Source: Collinsella sp. AF20-14LB (GTDB lineage: Bacteria > Actinomycetota > Coriobacteriia > Coriobacteriales > Coriobacteriaceae). From it: DNA of 44,996 nt. The position numbers and the translations under genes were made by a program. Under the pieces are notes generated by a model that was not told the DNA's origin, did no database searches, and saw only the letters and a program-made list of their open reading frames with translations. This document shows positions 1 to 7,777 of this stretch, one piece after another. Within the stretch, counting starts at the first letter, position 1. Each line of letters starts with the position of its first letter. The stretch lies in assembly GCF_003459505.1 (NCBI RefSeq), contig NZ_QRWD01000020.1:1-44996 (forward strand), read 5' to 3'.

Positions 1-105
1 AACGAGGCGACGATCGCCAAGTACATCAGGGAGCAGGAGTCCCACGACATCGCACTGGACAAGCTGAGCGTGAAGGAGTACGAGGACCCCTTCAAGAGGG
101 GGTGA
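1..105 (+). CDS. tnpA: IS200/IS605-family TnpA transposase, C-terminal end (partial)
   Basis: Only the last 34 codons lie in the window; the rest is off the left edge. The tail contains YIREQESHDIALDKL, then VKEYEDPF and a TGA stop. This matches my knowledge of the C-terminus of the small single-tyrosine (Y1) transposases of IS200/IS605 elements, which cut and rejoin single-stranded DNA at hairpin ends. The catalytic tyrosine and HUH motif are outside the window, so activity cannot be judged. The element's right-end hairpin follows within 60 bases, as expected. Confidence 0.75.
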   Translation, partial: NEATIAKYIREQESHDIALDKLSVKEYEDPFKRG

Positions 106-205
106 TGCTGCCGGTTCGACCGGCGCGCCACGGGTCAAGATGCACTAGGCCTGGACGAAGTCCGGGCCCGCGCCTTTAGACGCGAGCCCGGGGCCCGTGG
201 GTTAT
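106..205 (+). mobile_element. IS200/IS605 right end with subterminal hairpin
   Basis: Downstream of the TnpA stop, 164-189 forms a GC-rich imperfect stem (nine paired positions, one mismatch) with loop CCTTTAGA, followed by a second GC-rich block. IS200-type elements end in subterminal hairpins instead of inverted repeats, so this is probably the right end. The exact boundary cannot be set without an empty site. The tracrRNA terminator begins only about 15 bases beyond. Confidence 0.55.
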
Positions 206-209
206 ACCC

Positions 210-400
210 TAAGAGCAAACCACCCTTTTTAAGGGTGGTTCTGATTTGGAATTGCGATTTGAAAAGGAGATCACCTCCCAGTTGGCGTTCAAAACCAACC
301 GGGAGGATATACTCCGCGAGTAATCCATCCTACGGGATGGATCCCCTTACCCAAACGGAGTGCCATTCATTGGGGTGCTAGATCCCCTGCCCGTTCGGTG
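210..400 (-). ncRNA. tracrRNA of the type II-C CRISPR-Cas system
   Basis: Read on the minus strand, 350-385 is complementary to the CRISPR repeat. There are 17 uninterrupted pairs (CGGAGTGCCATTCATTG), then a bulge, then TGCTAGA. This is the repeat:anti-repeat duplex Cas9 needs. It is followed by a perfect 8-bp stem (ATCCATCC/GGATGGAT, loop CGTA), a small ACTC/GAGT stem, a long stem CCTCCCGGTTGG with CCAACTGGGAGG, and a 10-bp terminator at 218-240. The copy lacks the repeat's intact -10 box. The 5' end is inferred from a TATTAT box at 407-412. Pairing with crRNA and loading of Cas9 are known roles of the family; expression is inferred. Confidence 0.9.
218..240 (-). terminator. tracrRNA terminator
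   Basis: Perfect 10-bp stem AACCACCCTT/AAGGGTGGTT with a three-base loop, followed on the minus strand by TTTGCTCTT. It closes the tracrRNA. Confidence 0.75.
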
Positions 401-406
401 GTTTCC

Positions 407-435
407 ATAATAGACGAGATTTCACATATGCGTAA
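407..435 (-). promoter_or_regulatory. Putative tracrRNA promoter
   Basis: On the minus strand a TATTAT -10 box (407-412) lies 17 bases from TTACGC (430-435), a weak -35. Transcription would start near 400, just before the anti-repeat. Confidence 0.5.
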
Positions 436-549
436 TGGGAATCTACGATTCACACGGTTACAACAATTCGTGATCCGAGGGGGCGGCTGGACTTTGAGGC
501 TCGATCGGGGAGAACGGATCCTCAGCAGTGGGAAAGACAGGGCATAAGG

Positions 550-592
550 GCTGTTCCTCAAAATTGAGAAATTTTCGATTTTGAGGAACAGC
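550..592. repeat. Perfect 15-bp inverted repeat
   Basis: GCTGTTCCTCAAAAT and its exact complement are separated by 13 bases. There is no U-tract on either side, so it is more likely a structured RNA or protein site than a simple terminator. Confidence 0.6.
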
Positions 593-721
593 GGGGGTTG
601 GGTTCGGCGCATGAGCGCCAGAGGACGAGGAAAAGAATAATAAGAAAAAGATAAAGAAGAAAAAGAAGGAGGATAAGAAGGACAAGGAGAAGAACATTTC
701 CGAGAAAAATTGAGACAAAAA

Positions 722-752
722 AATAAGGTCGGGGTTGGAGCCCGACCTTATT
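722..752 (-). terminator. Intrinsic terminator (minus strand, possibly bidirectional)
   Basis: A 12-bp stem AATAAGGTCGGG/CCCGACCTTATT with a 7-base loop, followed on the minus strand by a run of seven T. No gene ends immediately upstream of it on that strand. Confidence 0.7.
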
Positions 753-828
753 CCTGAAATCCGCTTCGCTTGGAATCTCTACTTGGTTTAGAAGGATATA
801 AGCAGAACGGATAGCGAAGGGAGAAAAA

Positions 829-852
829 ATAGCTCGGCGGGCACCGAGCTAT
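829..852 (-). terminator. Intrinsic terminator (minus strand)
   Basis: A 9-bp stem ATAGCTCGG/CCGAGCTAT followed by TTTTTT on the minus strand. It implies a minus-strand transcript coming from 852-1100, where no protein gene is apparent. Confidence 0.7.
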
Positions 853-1159
853 CAATTCGAATGCACCTGCGTTGCCCGCGTTCCGAAAGTGTGACTACCT
901 GAGGAGCGGGTTTCGCGGCGCGATTCGATTCTACTCGGTAGGTCATTTGTTTTGCAATACATGTCGTAATTTGAGGGACCGCTTCCCATGAACCCTACGA
1001 GGGTGAATAAGGGTCTTCTAGATTTCGCGCATGCGCTGCCGTAATCGCAAATGCGAGGAGGATTTACGTTCAATGGTAAAGGGATAAGGGGCGTTTGGAA
1101 ACGGCGGTTTAAAATGGCTCTCGTTCGGTTTTTAGCAAAGTTAGATCGATGGCTACCTG

Positions 1160-1792
1160 ATGTTTCTTACGAAACGAGGCGAGCGGGTCGATGAGGATAT
1201 TTCCAATTGGCGGGGCGATGAGGCGAGGAGTCTTTCCGATATCGATGTGAGCAAGTCCATCCCCTTCATCAAAGATGGCGGCGATGGGTATTGTTCTCTT
1301 GCAGATTACAACCGATATCGATTTAGCGAAGCTATTGCCGATGCCGGCGATTTAATCGAGGCTCTCTATGAGAAGATGTATGGAAAAACCGTCGAGTTGT
1401 CAATCAAGGGCGGGGACTTGGTCGTGAGCGAGTCCGTCGGTTGCATCGGAGAGATGGAAGACCATATCGTTAAGCTCGTCGACACGGATTTCGTCAATGA
1501 GATTGAGAATCTCAGCGGCGAAGAGCTGGACAAGCTCTACGGCGAATACGGCTTCAGTGTAAATACCGCCCCTGAAGATGTCATCGTTGCCCTTGCAGAA
1601 GAGCAAGGACGTACACAGGATGTCGCGTCGGCAATCTGCGAGGTCTACGGTTGGGAGGTCGACAGTAGGGTATCGCAAAAAGTTGTCGAGTCGCTCGATG
1701 AGATCTGCGATGCGAAAAGCGCTGAGGCGGAGCTTGATTGCAGGGAATGTGAAGAGATTTCCTGTGAACAGGATAGAGGACCGAGATGCTAA
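1160..1792 (+). CDS. Unknown acidic 210-aa protein inside the CRISPR locus
   Basis: I do not recognise the family. The protein is strongly acidic (many Asp and Glu), soluble, without signal peptide or membrane segment. The C-terminal quarter has four cysteines (CDAK, DCREC, SC) that could bind metal. It stands between the tracrRNA gene and the CRISPR array, reads toward the array, and stops 33 bases before the first repeat. The ATG has no good SD; an in-frame stop at 1142-1144 rules out a longer start. An acidic, DNA-mimic-like protein beside cas genes could be a Cas regulator or an anti-CRISPR, but this is inference from position and charge only. Confidence 0.6.
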   Translation: MFLTKRGERVDEDISNWRGDEARSLSDIDVSKSIPFIKDGGDGYCSLADYNRYRFSEAIADAGDLIEALYEKMYGKTVELSIKGGDLVVSESVGCIGEMEDHIVKLVDTDFVNEIENLSGEELDKLYGEYGFSVNTAPEDVIVALAEEQGRTQDVASAICEVYGWEVDSRVSQKVVESLDEICDAKSAEAELDCRECEEISCEQDRGPRC

Positions 1793-1825
1793 AATGAGCG
1801 TCGAGAACCCCTTCCGAAGCCTAAC

Positions 1826-2059
1826 GCCCTAGCGGAGTGCCATTCATTGAGATGCTAGAATATGAAGGAGATTCAGAGTTATCCGTACATGGCCCTAGCG
1901 GAGTGCCATTCATTGAGATGCTAGAATGTGAAACTTGCAGGCCTGATTGTTCACGCAGCCCTAGCGGAGTGCCATTCATTGAGATGCTAGAATGTCCTTC
2001 GAATTTATGACGCTATCGAGTAAGCCCTAGCGGAGTGCCATTCATTGAGATGCTAGAAT
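1826..2059 (+). CRISPR. Type II-C CRISPR array: four 36-nt repeats, three 30-nt spacers
   Basis: Four identical 36-nt repeats start at 1826, 1892, 1958 and 2024. Each begins GCCCTAGCGGAGTGCC and ends GAGATGCTAGAAT. Spacers are 1862-1891, 1928-1957 and 1994-2023, all exactly 30 nt. Each repeat ends in TGCTAGAAT, an extended -10 box (TGN-TANAAT), as in the Neisseria type II-C array, where every repeat drives its own crRNA. A start about 7 nt into the spacer would leave about 24 nt of guide. A terminator right after the last repeat fixes transcription on the plus strand. I saw no match to the spacers elsewhere in the window. Confidence 0.97.
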
Positions 2060-2070
2060 ACCCTCCGCTG

Positions 2071-2097
2071 AAAAAGCCCCTTTATCAGGGGCTTTTT
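2071..2097 (+). terminator. Terminator of the CRISPR array
   Basis: AAAAAGCCCC/GGGGCTTTTT, a 10-bp stem with a 7-base loop, starts 12 bases after the last repeat. It ends the plus-strand crRNA transcripts. Confidence 0.85.
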
Positions 2098-2382
2098 CAT
2101 TTTATAATTCTGTAAAACGGTATTTGGCACCCATAAACGCCTTTCAAGAAGGCCATTTTTCAGGAAAAGGTCGGCGGAATTCGGCTTCGAAATATCGTCT
2201 TTTCGGATGAAAATCGCCATCTCGTCTCAACCTTCCTTCCCTGTTATTCGAAAAATACTCAATCAAATATGGCGCATTGGTGAATAAAATCTGCCGATCA
2301 GGCAATAACATTATCGATTAGTTGTCTACATACGTAAAGACCCCGTCCATATCTCATAAGATACCAGGAAACGGAGCCAGCT

Positions 2383-3312
2383 ATGTTATTGACGGTCACA
2401 ATCAGCACCCCGAAGTACCTCTGCGTTCAGGACAAGTGCCTTGTCATCAAGGAGCGGCATGAGGATAAAGTCCTCGATAAAATACCCCTATCCGACATCT
2501 GGGTCATCATAATCGATAACCCCCAAGTCTCGATCACGGCCTCTCTTATGGGGCAAGTCAATGATGCAGGGATAGGTGTTCTCTTCTGCAGCTTCAATCA
2601 TATGCCCAACGGTCTGGCACTCCCGATAGGCGCCCATTCAAGGCATGCGGAAATCGTGGAGCATCAGTTAGCTATCTCGAAGCCTCTTAGAAACCAACTC
2701 TGGGCGAAAATCATTCGCAGGAAAATTGAGAACCAAGCGCGTTGCCTTGAACTTTGCGGTGGTAAGGCATGCGATGTCGAGAAAATCCTCAGCTATGCCA
2801 GAGATGTTCAGAGCAATGATAAGACGCATCGGGAAGGTGCGGCCGCCGGCGAATACTTCTCCAAATTGCTCCCCTACGGACCGCGATGGACGGGCCCCAT
2901 GACCGCGTCATTGAATTTTGGGTACGCAATCCTCAGGACGGGCATCGCGCAATGCGCCGTCTCGCATGGATGGCTCGTATCGCGCGGCATCCATCACCAT
3001 AGCGCCGAGAATGCATTCAATCTAGTTGACGATCTCATCGAGCCATTTCGGGCCGTCGTAGACCTCATGGTGGTCAAAGAGAATATCTTGGCGCCGCTAT
3101 CGAGAATGAACAAGGAAACGCTGACGAAGGTCACATCGGTTGTGGTTCTGTTGGACGATAAGGAAATGCCCGTCCAGACGGCTATCGACGTCTATTGCGA
3201 ATCCCTGCGAAGGGCAATCGAACTCAAGGATTCCGATCAGCTTCTGCTGCCCACGCTCAACGGTTTGGAAATGGCAACACCGGATAGCATGAGAACGAGA
3301 GGAAGGCTATGA
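2383..3312 (+). CDS. cas1: CRISPR-associated integrase Cas1 (type II)
   Basis: 309 aa, usual length for type II Cas1, the metal-dependent nuclease-integrase that inserts spacers with Cas2. The N-terminal beta domain (about 1-80) is followed by the helical catalytic domain. That domain shows the first acidic residue in REGAAAGEYF (about 150), the histidine-rich GIHHHSAENAFNLVDDLIEPFR-like block (split here as GIHHHSAE and DDLIEPF), and LNFGYAIL. The ATG is preceded by CGGAG at six bases. cas2 overlaps its end by four bases (ATGA), so the two are translationally coupled. The 280-base upstream gap from the array is AT-rich and may hold the promoter. Confidence 0.95.
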   Translation: MLLTVTISTPKYLCVQDKCLVIKERHEDKVLDKIPLSDIWVIIIDNPQVSITASLMGQVNDAGIGVLFCSFNHMPNGLALPIGAHSRHAEIVEHQLAISKPLRNQLWAKIIRRKIENQARCLELCGGKACDVEKILSYARDVQSNDKTHREGAAAGEYFSKLLPYGPRWTGPMTASLNFGYAILRTGIAQCAVSHGWLVSRGIHHHSAENAFNLVDDLIEPFRAVVDLMVVKENILAPLSRMNKETLTKVTSVVVLLDDKEMPVQTAIDVYCESLRRAIELKDSDQLLLPTLNGLEMATPDSMRTRGRL

Positions 3313-3635
3313 GAATCATGAGACTCCTGGTGATGTTCGACCTTCCCACGAAGACGAAATCAAACAAGGATGCCTATACCAAGTTCAGGCGGTTCCTAGA
3401 AGACGACGGGTACATCTGGGAGCAGAACAGCATCTACTCCCGCAATCTCCTCAGCAGGGCATCTGCGGAAGCCCATGCGGAGCAGCTGAGGAAAAACCTC
3501 CCGCCGGCGGGTCATGTCGTGGCGATGCAGTTCACAGAGAAACAGTATGTGGACAGGGAGATTCTTGTCAATACCGGATGCTCTGGACCAAACGGGAATG
3601 AGACTCCGGGAACGCAGCTCTTCCTTACGTTCTAA
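3309..3635 (+). CDS. cas2: CRISPR-associated protein Cas2 (type II)
   Basis: 108 aa with the ferredoxin-like start MRLLVMFDLPT, whose Asp follows the first strand as in Cas2, then KFRRFLEDDGYIWEQNSIYSR, typical of type II Cas2. Cas2 dimers bridge two Cas1 dimers during spacer integration. It overlaps cas1 by four bases and ends just before a bidirectional terminator shared with the convergent cas9. No cas4 or csn2 is present, which defines subtype II-C. Confidence 0.93.
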   Translation: MRIMRLLVMFDLPTKTKSNKDAYTKFRRFLEDDGYIWEQNSIYSRNLLSRASAEAHAEQLRKNLPPAGHVVAMQFTEKQYVDREILVNTGCSGPNGNETPGTQLFLTF

Positions 3636-3641
3636 AACGAG

Positions 3642-3671
3642 AAGGGGAAGGCACTTCAGTGCCTTCCCCTT
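3642..3671. terminator. Bidirectional terminator between cas2 and cas9
   Basis: Perfect 13-bp stem AAGGGGAAGGCAC/GTGCCTTCCCCTT with loop TTCA. It separates the convergent cas1-cas2 and cas9 transcripts. Confidence 0.85.
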
Positions 3672-3692
3672 CCTATGGCTTTCCATTATCGG

Positions 3693-6600
3693 CTAGCAAT
3701 GGGCCCTTCGATCGGTGAGGAATTCAAGCCAGCAGAGACCTAGGCAGTCCTCCTGCATGATCTTCAATTCGTTAGTCCACTTTGATAAGGTCGGGAATTT
3801 TTCGGTCGCTAGCGGTCCGGACTTCTGGAAGGAAATCTTTCCTCTTGTGTCGTACATATATACGGAATTTGTCGATATATGATAACCAAAATAACGACCT
3901 GCTTTGCCGTTCTGAACCAACACATCTCCGCATTTTAAAAATAGCTTGCGCTCACTTCCAGTCAGAGAAATCTTCTCCCAATAGTCAATAGAGAGGTCTT
4001 TCGAGAACTTTCGGATGAACGGCTTCTCGGTCTTTCGCTTCTGTACGTCGATGTAGTAAAGGGGATCCAGAAGCCAACGTGAGGTCGATTCGTCATAAAC
4101 GGCTAGCAAGCCGTACTGCCCATCGTAAGCCCTGGCAGTGCCTTTGCCGTCCTTCCATGCGGTAGTACATGGCCCTGCCTCGCCCTTTTTCTTCTTGATG
4201 AGGTCTTTGCCCTTCTCATCAATTCCCTTGTAGGAATAGGCGTTCTCCTTGAATAACGCTCCTGTGGCATTACGAGTCGGTGAATAGGTAGGCACGATGC
4301 ATGGAATCCACGCATCGACCTGATCTTTGAACTCGGGATAGGGCAAGGAGCGATTCAGTAGGCGGTCGGCATCTCGGTGCGTGGCGTGTTCCTCGCTGAT
4401 GAGAGCGATGCTCCTGACCACCGAAGGCGTGCAGGCGGCAATCACTGCGGCATCAACGGCATGGTGACGGTCGTCATCTCGATCCTTTTTGCCGTTCTCA
4501 TCAAGGATGCCGATACGCCAAACTCGACGCATAAAACCCGTCGCTGCGCCCGAGACGCAGAAGACGTGCCTGCGCCCATCATCGGGGAACGGAAGGCAGT
4601 CGGCGAGCCATTTTGCCACATCTTTGGACATGTAGCGGGTGTCGTTTAGGTTTCGACTGATGAAGGAGTCGATGTTATTCGTGAAGTTGACTTCCTTCAG
4701 CTTCGCGAGTTTCTGAGAATAGTAGTGCTTCGGTTCCTTGTCCTTAGCCCAGACATTCATGCGGATGCAGAATTCATCCCAGTTGGGCGCGGTCGGCTCG
4801 CCCGAGGTCATCCACTCGTAGGGCGTTCGGTTCGCCTTATCTCGGTTCGATTTCGTGAGAACAAGGACCTTGTTGGTTTTCGAGTTGTCGCACGAACGGG
4901 AGAACGGAAGGACGTGGTCAACCTCGACGTAATCCTTCTCGGTCAGCATGCGACCGAAATCAATCCCCTGCCCCGTGTAGGGATCCTTTCCGCCCTGCTC
5001 GTTGTAGAGACGGACCTTCTCCAAGTCTCGACCCCGCACGTGATCGGCATCGGAAAGGCCGAGATATTCTACGATATCGTCTTTGGCCTTCTCGTTTACC
5101 TTGCGGTTGTAGATGTTACCGCTCGTGATGAGTTTCTTCTCTCGCTTCGTGTGTTTAAGTTCATTCGCCACCTCTACGCGAATCGTATCGGGTAGACCGT
5201 AATGCCTGATTATCGAGTTGATGATCTTGCGAAGCTGGGCGCAGGAACGTAAGACGACTGGGTTGGTGCAGATCGGAGAGTACTTCGAGTAGGGTTTCAG
5301 GAGACCGTCATCGGGTGTATTGCGTTTAGCTGCGAGAGCCTTACGCGCGTCATACAGACCCGTCGCGACCTCGGCATCATAGAGACGTTTGATATTCGTG
5401 TCCTCGAATGCGCCGCGAAGCATCTGGAGCGCCTTCGGGCTCGTCGAGCCGTACCCCGTGAAGAGCTTCGAGCCATAGGGCAGCTCGAGGAGCGATTCCA
5501 TGTCCTCTTTCGAGAGCCCATCGGTGAGCTCGGCAATTCGCGTGGCAAAGGCCTCCGATGAGGATGCAAACGTGGCAGCGGAACATATCGCATCTGCGAG
5601 GTCGATATCATCGTGCAGGCGATTGAGCAGGGCAGGATTCAGGTCATGTAGGGTCGAGCAGAGCGTGTTCCATGCGGGGAGTTTCACGCAGGCATCCTTG
5701 CCCTCGTCCGATTGGCGGATGCCGGCGAACGTGTCAGTGTCGGCAAGGTCGAGCTTCTTGCGCAGCTGGGACCACTTCAGCGGTTTCGGATTCTTGGAGA
5801 CCTTGAATAGGTCGTGGACGATTTGGTTGCGGACTGAAGGCTCGATCTGCGTGGCGGGTGCGCCGATATGCTCGATTTTAACGTTCGCGAGCGTCTGGTA
5901 GGCGCGAACTATCTCGGATGAAATCGATGACTGTGGGGCGCGTTTGACCGGCTCGCCTAGGTAGGTGCAGTAGCCCACCTTTGAGTAGATGATTCGGTCC
6001 CTTGTGGTCGTATCCGTGAGCCAACGCAGGGCCGCAAGGTACTCCCCCTCAAGCGATTCCGTGGCAAGTCCGTTTCCCAGCTCGCGCTGGTGGCGGAAAA
6101 TGGCATGAACCTCGTCCACCACCATGTCGATATCAATGCAATGGGTGTAGTCATCTTGACGGTTGCGAATCCTGGGCTGCGTCACGAGGTATTGGGCGAA
6201 TGTCTCGTAGCCGTTGGCCTCCATAATCTCGGCGTTGACCTTCAGGGCCTTCTTCACCTTGCCGACATCTTTGTCGTTGTCGGCCTTGCCGTGGTCGATG
6301 TAGCCGCGGCGGTTGGCGAACGCATAGAGGACGCGGGCGAGTTCGCGGTTGCTGAGGACCTCGGTCAAGCCCTTCACACGCAGCTGGATGTTATCCTGTT
6401 CGCCCTTTCGGATGGAGAACCATTCGGCGGTCGCGCCCTCGGGGATGATGCCGTGCGCCATGAGGATCTCGCGGATGTGCTTCTTCCTCGCTGCGCGGCG
6501 GGCGATATTGCGGCGTTGCGAGCGTGCCTGACGCCTTGTAGACGCAAGACTCGTCTGGTCTTTCGGATTTCTCGGGCAATCGAACAGATGCGTAGCCATG

Positions 6601-6776
6601 AGGACGATCTCTTGGTTCAGCTCATCCATGAGGCAGATTCCGATGTCGGCGATTCCCATGTCGATGCCGAGAATCAATTTTCGGGGCTTGGAGCTGAATT
6701 GCTCGGGTGACATCAGGGCCGTCTTCACGAGCTCTGTGTCGAAGCCGAGTTCGCGCGGGTCTTCAAATGCTGCCAT
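3693..6776 (-). CDS. cas9: CRISPR-associated endonuclease Cas9, compact type II-C
   Basis: 1027 aa, in the size range of small II-C Cas9 proteins. Seen in order: a 36-residue N-terminal extension, RuvC-I (LILGIDMGIADIG, Asp39), an Arg-rich bridge helix (about 80-100), a helical recognition lobe, RuvC-II (VEVANE, Glu535), HNH (YVEVDHVLPFS, Asp620-His621) and RuvC-III (RHHAVDAA, His771-Asp775). All catalytic residues are kept, so the enzyme should cut both DNA strands under crRNA:tracrRNA guidance. ATG at 6776 is preferred over the GTG at 6782 because AGGAAG sits five bases before it. The 5' leader carries the element's CCCCAAG-loop hairpin, shared with parA and other genes. Confidence 0.97.
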   Translation of the reverse strand: MAAFEDPRELGFDTELVKTALMSPEQFSSKPRKLILGIDMGIADIGICLMDELNQEIVLMATHLFDCPRNPKDQTSLASTRRQARSQRRNIARRAARKKHIREILMAHGIIPEGATAEWFSIRKGEQDNIQLRVKGLTEVLSNRELARVLYAFANRRGYIDHGKADNDKDVGKVKKALKVNAEIMEANGYETFAQYLVTQPRIRNRQDDYTHCIDIDMVVDEVHAIFRHQRELGNGLATESLEGEYLAALRWLTDTTTRDRIIYSKVGYCTYLGEPVKRAPQSSISSEIVRAYQTLANVKIEHIGAPATQIEPSVRNQIVHDLFKVSKNPKPLKWSQLRKKLDLADTDTFAGIRQSDEGKDACVKLPAWNTLCSTLHDLNPALLNRLHDDIDLADAICSAATFASSSEAFATRIAELTDGLSKEDMESLLELPYGSKLFTGYGSTSPKALQMLRGAFEDTNIKRLYDAEVATGLYDARKALAAKRNTPDDGLLKPYSKYSPICTNPVVLRSCAQLRKIINSIIRHYGLPDTIRVEVANELKHTKREKKLITSGNIYNRKVNEKAKDDIVEYLGLSDADHVRGRDLEKVRLYNEQGGKDPYTGQGIDFGRMLTEKDYVEVDHVLPFSRSCDNSKTNKVLVLTKSNRDKANRTPYEWMTSGEPTAPNWDEFCIRMNVWAKDKEPKHYYSQKLAKLKEVNFTNNIDSFISRNLNDTRYMSKDVAKWLADCLPFPDDGRRHVFCVSGAATGFMRRVWRIGILDENGKKDRDDDRHHAVDAAVIAACTPSVVRSIALISEEHATHRDADRLLNRSLPYPEFKDQVDAWIPCIVPTYSPTRNATGALFKENAYSYKGIDEKGKDLIKKKKGEAGPCTTAWKDGKGTARAYDGQYGLLAVYDESTSRWLLDPLYYIDVQKRKTEKPFIRKFSKDLSIDYWEKISLTGSERKLFLKCGDVLVQNGKAGRYFGYHISTNSVYMYDTRGKISFQKSGPLATEKFPTLSKWTNELKIMQEDCLGLCWLEFLTDRRAHC

Positions 6777-6797
6777 ATTCACTTCCTGTCTTTCCGA

Positions 6798-6838
6798 GGC
6801 GCTTGGGGTACGCCTGCCGGTACATCAATAATAGTATA
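6798..6838 (-). promoter_or_regulatory. cas9 leader: CCCCAAG-loop hairpin and -10 box
   Basis: On the minus strand GGCG-TACCCCAAG-CGCC (6798-6814) forms a 4-bp stem 21 bases before the start codon. Upstream lie the candidate -10 boxes TATTAT (6828-6833) and TATACT (6833-6838). This is a member of leader family B. Others are at 10348, 28210, 31424 and 36894, and a looser one is at 40757. Stem sequences differ but pair in each, and the loop stays nearly constant. Confidence 0.65.
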
Positions 6839-6863
6839 GCCTCCCGTAACGGCGGAAGGCTAT
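6836..6863 (-). terminator. Hairpin between lemA and cas9
   Basis: An 11-bp stem ATAGCCTTCCG/CGGGAGGCTAT (one G-U) followed by ACTATTATT. It sits after the LemA reading frame and overlaps the cas9 -10 region, so it may both end lemA transcription and affect the cas9 promoter. Confidence 0.5.
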
Positions 6864-6890
6864 ATCAAGGTAAGGTTTTACGGCCGAATA

Positions 6891-7652
6891 TCAATTGAAA
6901 TCGACGACGGGGACGTTTACCGCGGACGGTGCGACTTTGTATTGGGCAACGCTGTCGAAGCCGAAGGGTTTGGCGATGAGGTTCATCGGGAAAGAGGTCA
7001 CTTTCCTGTTGTAGCCCGCCACGTCGTCGATATAGCGCTTGCGCTCGACCGAGATTCGGTTCTCCGAACCCTCGAGTTGCGTCATCAGGGTCTTTACCTG
7101 TTCGGAGGACGCGAGTTCGGGGTAGCTTTCCTTGACGGCGGTCAGGAGTACGGTCGTCTGCGCGTTCAGCTCGTCATCGGCGGCCAGCTTTCCCGCTTGG
7201 GTATCGGATGTCTCGAACTGCTTGCGGCTCTCGGCAATCGACTTGAAGATCTCCTGTTCGTTTTGCATTTCGCCTTTCACGGATGCGACGAGGTTCGGGA
7301 TGAGGTCAGCGCGACGCTGCATCACGTTCTCGACTTGCGCCCAGTCGGCGTCGACCGTCTGCCTTGAGGCGTTCAGGGAGTTATACATCCCGCCGCCGAT
7401 TGCCATCCCCAAAAAGAGGATAACGACGATGGCAAATACCGCCACCATCCACGGCTTCAGCTTCGGTGTATTCGAGCTGCGCGGATTTGGCATCGCGATC
7501 GCCAACACGATGATGCCGATAAAGAGGATCCACGCAATCACGGTCGCGGCCAAATCGGGCTGTTCCTCATCTTGTGCGTTATCGTTGAAATAGGTATCGA
7601 TATCGGTGTCGGGTTGAATTACATTTGCCACATCCCGCGCGAGGTCTTTCAC
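6891..7652 (-). CDS. LemA-domain membrane protein (surviving 3' part)
   Basis: 253-codon frame opening at a GTG inside the old TPM domain. Two membrane segments lie near residues 34-54 and 68-90, then a LemA helical domain (NASRQTVDADWAQVENVMQR, RRADLIPNLVASVKG, KAF-like AESRKQFE, closing KPFGFDSVAQYKVAP). LemA proteins are membrane-anchored helical bundles of unclear function, often next to TPM proteins. The start is poor because the frame is the tail of a broken fusion gene; it may be translated only if re-initiation occurs. Confidence 0.6.
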   Translation of the reverse strand: MKDLARDVANVIQPDTDIDTYFNDNAQDEEQPDLAATVIAWILFIGIIVLAIAMPNPRSSNTPKLKPWMVAVFAIVVILFLGMAIGGGMYNSLNASRQTVDADWAQVENVMQRRADLIPNLVASVKGEMQNEQEIFKSIAESRKQFETSDTQAGKLAADDELNAQTTVLLTAVKESYPELASSEQVKTLMTQLEGSENRISVERKRYIDDVAGYNRKVTSFPMNLIAKPFGFDSVAQYKVAPSAVNVPVVDFN

Positions 7653-7777
7653 GCCAGCTTTGATGTCGCCGTCTCGGTAATAGCCGTGGGCGCTGTCGAG
7701 AATCTTCGAGCAGACCGAATCCGTCAGCCTGTCCTCGAGACCGTATCCGACCTCAAGCCTATCCTAGTGGGTGCTTT

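Larger units (their letters stand above)
401..1159. other. Gene-poor region with three strong hairpins
   Basis: No convincing protein gene. It holds a perfect 15-bp stem at 550-592, a purine-rich run at about 625-720, and two intrinsic terminators facing the minus strand (722-752 and 829-852). Stacked minus-strand terminators without ORFs suggest small RNAs upstream of the tracrRNA, but no clear promoters were found. The ORFs crossing it have low-complexity, non-protein-like translations. Confidence 0.5.

Noticed and set aside
350..385. A fifth, isolated CRISPR repeat
   Set aside because: It is degenerate at both ends, lacks the -10 box, and is followed on the minus strand by tracrRNA hairpins and a terminator; it is the anti-repeat.
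458..718. Phe/Ser-rich minus-strand ORF in the purine-rich stretch
   Set aside because: Low-complexity translation of a polypurine tract.
852..1073. Minus-strand 73-codon ORF before the 1160 gene
   Set aside because: No SD, no pattern, and it ends exactly at a terminator stem; more likely untranslated RNA if transcribed.
1862..2023. Spacers targeting the window itself
   Set aside because: By eye no protospacer match was found on either strand; a database search is needed for real targets.
4725..5195. Plus-strand ORFs inside cas9 (also at 6090-6710)
   Set aside because: Shadows of cas9 with all conserved motifs on the other strand.
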